This document shows, in pieces, positions 60,501-64,000 of a stretch of DNA of 64,000 nt; position 1 is the first letter of the stretch, and each line of letters begins with the position of its first letter. The stretch spans positions 21,316,693-21,380,692 of the forward strand of contig CM060174.1 of NCBI GenBank assembly GCA_030549775.1, written 5' to 3'. The position numbers and the translations under genes were made by a program. The notes under the pieces were generated by a model. That model had not been told where the DNA came from. It searched no databases and saw only the letters and a list, made by a program, of their open reading frames with translations. This DNA comes from Tamarix chinensis. Lineage: Eukaryota; Streptophyta; Magnoliopsida; Caryophyllales; Tamaricaceae.

Positions 60501-62530
60501 TCATATTAGTAAGATCATTATTACGAGTGTCGACACCTACTTAGTATAGCATCATATACACATAACATCCATCATCAAATATTAGCCCCTTTCTTATTCA
60601 GCCTTTCACACATATTACATCATACACAATATGCATGCATTCTTTTTCCATTTTCCTTGATATCATTCATAGTTAAAGGATTATTAGTAATACATCATAT
60701 TTACACAAATCACATACCAAAAACCCTAATGTGTTAACATATGATAATCTATACATTTTAGTGGGGTATAACAGTTACCTTATTTCCACCAAAAATCAAA
60801 CTTTACCAGTATTTATTTAAAATTCGTAAGCTCTATTTAATAAAATTTCATACCAAAACAAATATTGCAAGTGCAATATTATTATTAGATATATAAAATA
60901 ATGATATTTATTATAAATATTTATTAAATATATCATTAGCCAACTACCTAATACCTTAATATTATCTAAAAAATATATAATAGTGCATAACATAACTCAC
61001 GGTGCATGTGCAGTGTGAGCCATGCAAAATATATGGCTAAAGGAATGGAATGGGAAGAATGGGGTGTCTCAAGTAAGGGTTTGAGGGAGGTGATGGGCGG
61101 TTGGTGCTAGTTGTTCGGTGTAGAGGTGAGGTAGAAGGTGGGTGGTGGTTGGAGGTAGTGGTGCGGTGTCTCGCAAGGGATGGAGACGGTACCGTGGGCT
61201 ACAGGAGAAACGTGTAGAGAAGGGAGGGAGAAGAAAAAGAAAGGAGAATATGAGAAAGAGAAGGGGGAGAGGCAGGGTAGTTGGTGTAAGGTGGTGTAAG
61301 GGGAAGGTCGAGGTGGTGGAAGGTAGCTTAGGGGAGGTTGCGGTGGTAGAAAAAAGGGAAGCGAAAGAAGTGGTTAAGGGTGGAAAGTGTAAGGGGGTTG
61401 AAGGGGAGAAGGAGAAAAGGAAGGGGGTGGGCTGTAGGGGTGGATGGTGCTGGATGCTTGGGGTGGTGCAAGGAAGAGGTAGGATAGAGGCGATGGCAGT
61501 GTGGTGGTTGGGTTGTTGGTGGAGACGGTGGAGGCGACGTCCAAAGGAAAAATAGGGCGAAAGAAATGGGAGAAAAATAGAAAAAAAGATCAGGGAAGGG
61601 GAGTTGATCACGAGAGAGAATGAGGTAGAAAATAAGATAATAAGGAGAAGAAAAAGAAGAGGAGGAGAGGGAAGAGTGTCGGCTTAAGTGGGTGTAGGAA
61701 ATAAGGTTGTAGGCAGGGGCTAGCATGGCAAGCAGGAAAGAAGTACGAGGATAAACAAAAATAGAAAGGAGAGGCATGTGGGGGAAGAAAAGCATGTGGA
61801 TGTAGGGTAAAAAATGGCAAAGAAAGGGACGGTAGGGGAGGAGGGTAGTGACAGGAGTTTGGCTAGTAGAGGGGGTGTAGGCTAGCAAAGTACAAGGGTG
61901 TAGGAGGAAGAAGAGGGCGTGCGAGGGGGAGAAGGTGGTGGGGGCACATGGAGAGAAGGAAGAAGAAATGGGGATTGACCGTGCGAGGAAGGAAAGAAAA
62001 GAAGAGGGGCAGGCCAGGCCGCGTAGGAGAGAAAAAAAAAGAAGAGGTGAGGCTTGGCTGGCCCAAGGGAAAAAGAAAGAAACGAAAAAATAAATAAAGG
62101 AAGCATGGGCTGGCCAGGCTGAAAGAAGAAGAGAAGGAGAAAGGGAAAGGTTAAGCTGACCCAAGGAAGAAGGAAGAAAAGAAAATAAAGAAAAGGAAAA
62201 AATGAAAATTAGAAAAAGAAAAAGAAATTATTTTTAGAGTTAGGATTAGCTAAAATTAGCTAATGGAAAAAATATTAAATCAATTTATCCAAAAATTAAG
62301 GTATTAGTTTAAGAAAATAATTTTGGTAAAGTTATGGGTTTGGGGAATTATTTAAATAAAAATGGTAAGATAAAATTATAAAAATAGTTATATTAATTTA
62401 TTAAATAATTCTATCTATTTTAGTAAATCAAAAGTCTGCTGAATAATTAAATCAATAATTTAAGAGTAATTTATTTTGGATAAAAGGTTAAATATTTAAA
62501 TTTTAGGTTTTAAAATTTTGGGGTGTTACA
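57577..62530 (-). mobile_element. Giant solo LTR, copy D (5.0 kb), reverse
   Basis: It begins TGTAAACCCCCAAAAATTTACTACT, the reverse complement of the 3' end of copies B and C, and ends TTTTGGGGTGTTACA. It is flanked by a perfect 5-bp duplication TCTTA (57572-57576 and 62531-62535). Near the left end are the reverse forms of the terminal hairpin (CACTTAG...GTGCTAAGG). Hairpin motifs lie at 58480-58680 and a minisatellite at 59600-60380. At the right the strongly purine-rich stretch 61070-62220 is the minus-strand CT-rich leader. It splits the RT of copia element 2. Confidence 0.83.
59600..60380. repeat. Minisatellite, about 145-bp unit, about 5-6 copies, in copy D
   Basis: Units contain AAATTACCAAAATGTCCCTA, GACCATATTTTATTGAATAT, CATGCTCAAGTAGGTG and TATCATGCATGTTTATTA. 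Copies of the ACCAAAATGTCCCTAGA core lie near 59590, 59758, 59906, 60045, 60190 and 60336. Confidence 0.8.
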
Positions 62531-62903
62531 TCTTATTACTATATATTGATGATATGGTGTTATCTAGTAAGAAAGTTTCACAAGTTAAGGTATTGAAAAC
62601 TCAGTTTAATGAGGAGTATGACATGAAAGACATGGGAGTTGTTAGGAGGATTCTGGGTATGGATATTAACTGAGACAAAGGTAAAATCTTACTTTTCTTA
62701 TCACAAGGATCCTAAGTTACAAAGGTCTCAAATAAGTTTGTTTTTACTAGTGTAAAGTGGGTTTCTACTCCATCAGATACACACCTTAAATTATCCAAAG
62801 TTCAGTGTCCTAGTACAAATGATAATGTGGGATACATAAAGAATGTGCCTTGGAATAATGTCAAGGGTATTCTTATGTATCTTATGAATTTTACAAAACT
62901 TGA
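62531..62903 (+). pseudogene. copia element 2 RT continued (catalytic box)
   Basis: Directly after the copy D target duplication the RT resumes with the YIDDM box at 62542-62556 and continues VLSSKKVSQVKVLKTQFNEE, YDMKDMGVVRRILGMDI and NVPWNNVKGILMYLMNFTKL. It is then cut by copy E at 62904. The reading frame and motif order leave no doubt that it continues the RT interrupted at 57576. Confidence 0.85.
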
Positions 62904-64000
62904 TGTAACACCTTAATTTTTAATACTGAAAAATTTCATTTTACAATGGAAGTATATAAGCAATATATTGGAGGTTACCATCATAATTGATATAAGTCTG
63001 GTTTATTCAATCATAAGGATAAAATCATTTATAGTAACACAAGGAAATTAGAAATGAAAGAAACATTAATAATATAATATGTGTTTGGACATTTACTCTG
63101 AGTTACACTAAACAAAATACAAAGTAAGGATACTATGGATCAAGAGTTCAAAAAGGTATTCGGGTTAATACATCTACCAAATAACATTACTCTTCACCAA
63201 AACACCCAGTACAAATAAGATCACTCATCCCCACATAGTGGATCATAGGTAGCATAGTCATCTAGAGGATCTTCTGAGACCTACACACAAGGATTAGGGT
63301 CTCCTATTCTTGGAAATGAGTAATACCCATAAAAAAATGGTCAGTACGCTACGTACCAAGTAAGGGAACAATACTATTGAATCATGGATATAAATAGCAC
63401 ATAAATTCATAACAAGTGATAAGTATACTGTGAAATAAATGAAACATATCATAAGATAAGTACTAATCCAGGTCTTTTTATTAGATATAACCATTTTCAT
63501 TCTTTCATATACATTAAGTGTAGGAAGCCACTATTTTTAAACCGGTGGAATGGTATGAAGCACCTTATCAAGAATAACACATTTGAGCCACTATTATCAG
63601 CTGGTGGAACAAATATGAAAGCATCACCTTCTCTGGGCAAAATGCTCTCGAGCCACTAGTGGAATGGATATAAAAACAATACCTTAGTCTTGACTACTCT
63701 TCCATTTTAAATCATTAATGTCTTTTCCATAGGTTATGTATTATATTTTTATTTCACGATGAGTAGGTGGCCCACTATTCTTAATTTGGTGGAACAGACT
63801 AAAATACCATCTTAAGGCAAAATGCTCCTGAGCCACTACTTATCTTTGGTGGAATGAATATTTAAAAACATCATCTTCTCGGGATAGAATGCTCCCAAGC
63901 CACTATTATCTCTAGTGAAACAGATATTAAAAAAATCACCTTAGCCCTACTCACATACTCTGTCACTTTAAATAATTAATATCTTATTCATGATTGATTC
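62904..64000 (-). mobile_element. Giant-LTR family copy E (reverse), runs off the window
   Basis: It starts TGTAACACC followed by TACTGAAAAATTTC, the reverse complement of the GAAATTTTTCAGTA block near the end of copies B and C. Five CCACTATT...GGTGGAA-like hairpin motifs (63525-63920), with ATGCTCYCGAGCCACTA spacers, are the minus-strand form of those at 41455-41715. The other end lies beyond base 64000. Confidence 0.7.

Noticed and set aside
61069..62164. Long overlapping open frames (up to 278 codons) on the minus strand and a 137-codon frame on the plus strand
   Set aside because: They lie in the purine/pyrimidine-skewed leader of giant LTR copy D. The products are Ser/Pro/Leu/Phe-rich low-complexity strings in several frames at once, and the equivalent stretches of copies B and C do not conserve them.
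1..64000. CRISPR arrays, operons or prokaryotic features
   Set aside because: Spliced MADS-box gene, plant retrotransposons and microsatellites show a plant nuclear genome. The tandem repeats have no CRISPR-like constant repeat with unique spacers.

Overview
This window reads as nuclear DNA of a flowering plant with a large, transposon-rich genome. It is AT-rich, full of microsatellites, and holds one convincing host gene. That gene is an E-class floral MADS-box factor of the SEPALLATA3/AGL9 type on the + strand. It has eight exons with textbook SEP sizes and phases (185, 82, 68, 100, 42, 42, 167 and 85 bp) and encodes 256 residues. The first seven exons lie at 6845-12412. The eighth, which carries the SEP C-terminal motif and the stop, lies at 36086-36170. 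The last intron is therefore about 23.7 kb and is packed with transposons.

Layout. 1-3070: degenerate foldback repeats (GCAACGAC type), a Cassandra LTR remnant and pieces of a giant-LTR family. 3071-6640: AT-rich upstream region with microsatellites and a complete but decayed Cassandra TRIM 0.8-1.4 kb upstream of the MADS start codon. 6647-12412: promoter and exons 1-7. 12413-36085: intron 7, containing a reverse Cassandra, a three-unit Cassandra array, a Ty1/copia element with a giant solo LTR nested in it, reverse copia-type and gypsy-type gag remnants, and a 5'-truncated LINE ending just before exon 8. 36171-36962: 3' UTR and downstream flank. 36963-64000: nested retrotransposons with no host gene recognised.

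Two transposon families dominate. The first is Cassandra, a miniature LTR retrotransposon whose LTR contains a 5S rRNA-like segment. It occurs at five loci here, and two of them have exact 5-bp target duplications. The second is a family of giant LTR-like units of 3.3-6.2 kb (TGTAAYACCCC...GGGGGTGTTACA). Three copies have exact 5-bp target duplications (GGTAT, CTTAC, TCTTA) and no visible internal domain, so they look like solo LTRs, plausibly of a Tekay/Del-like gypsy element. They share a TATA box, a CT-rich leader, an intron-like donor/acceptor arrangement, repeated small hairpins and copy-specific minisatellites. All transposon reading frames seen are broken. Element boundaries were read by eye; those supported by target duplications or PBS/PPT motifs are the firmest.
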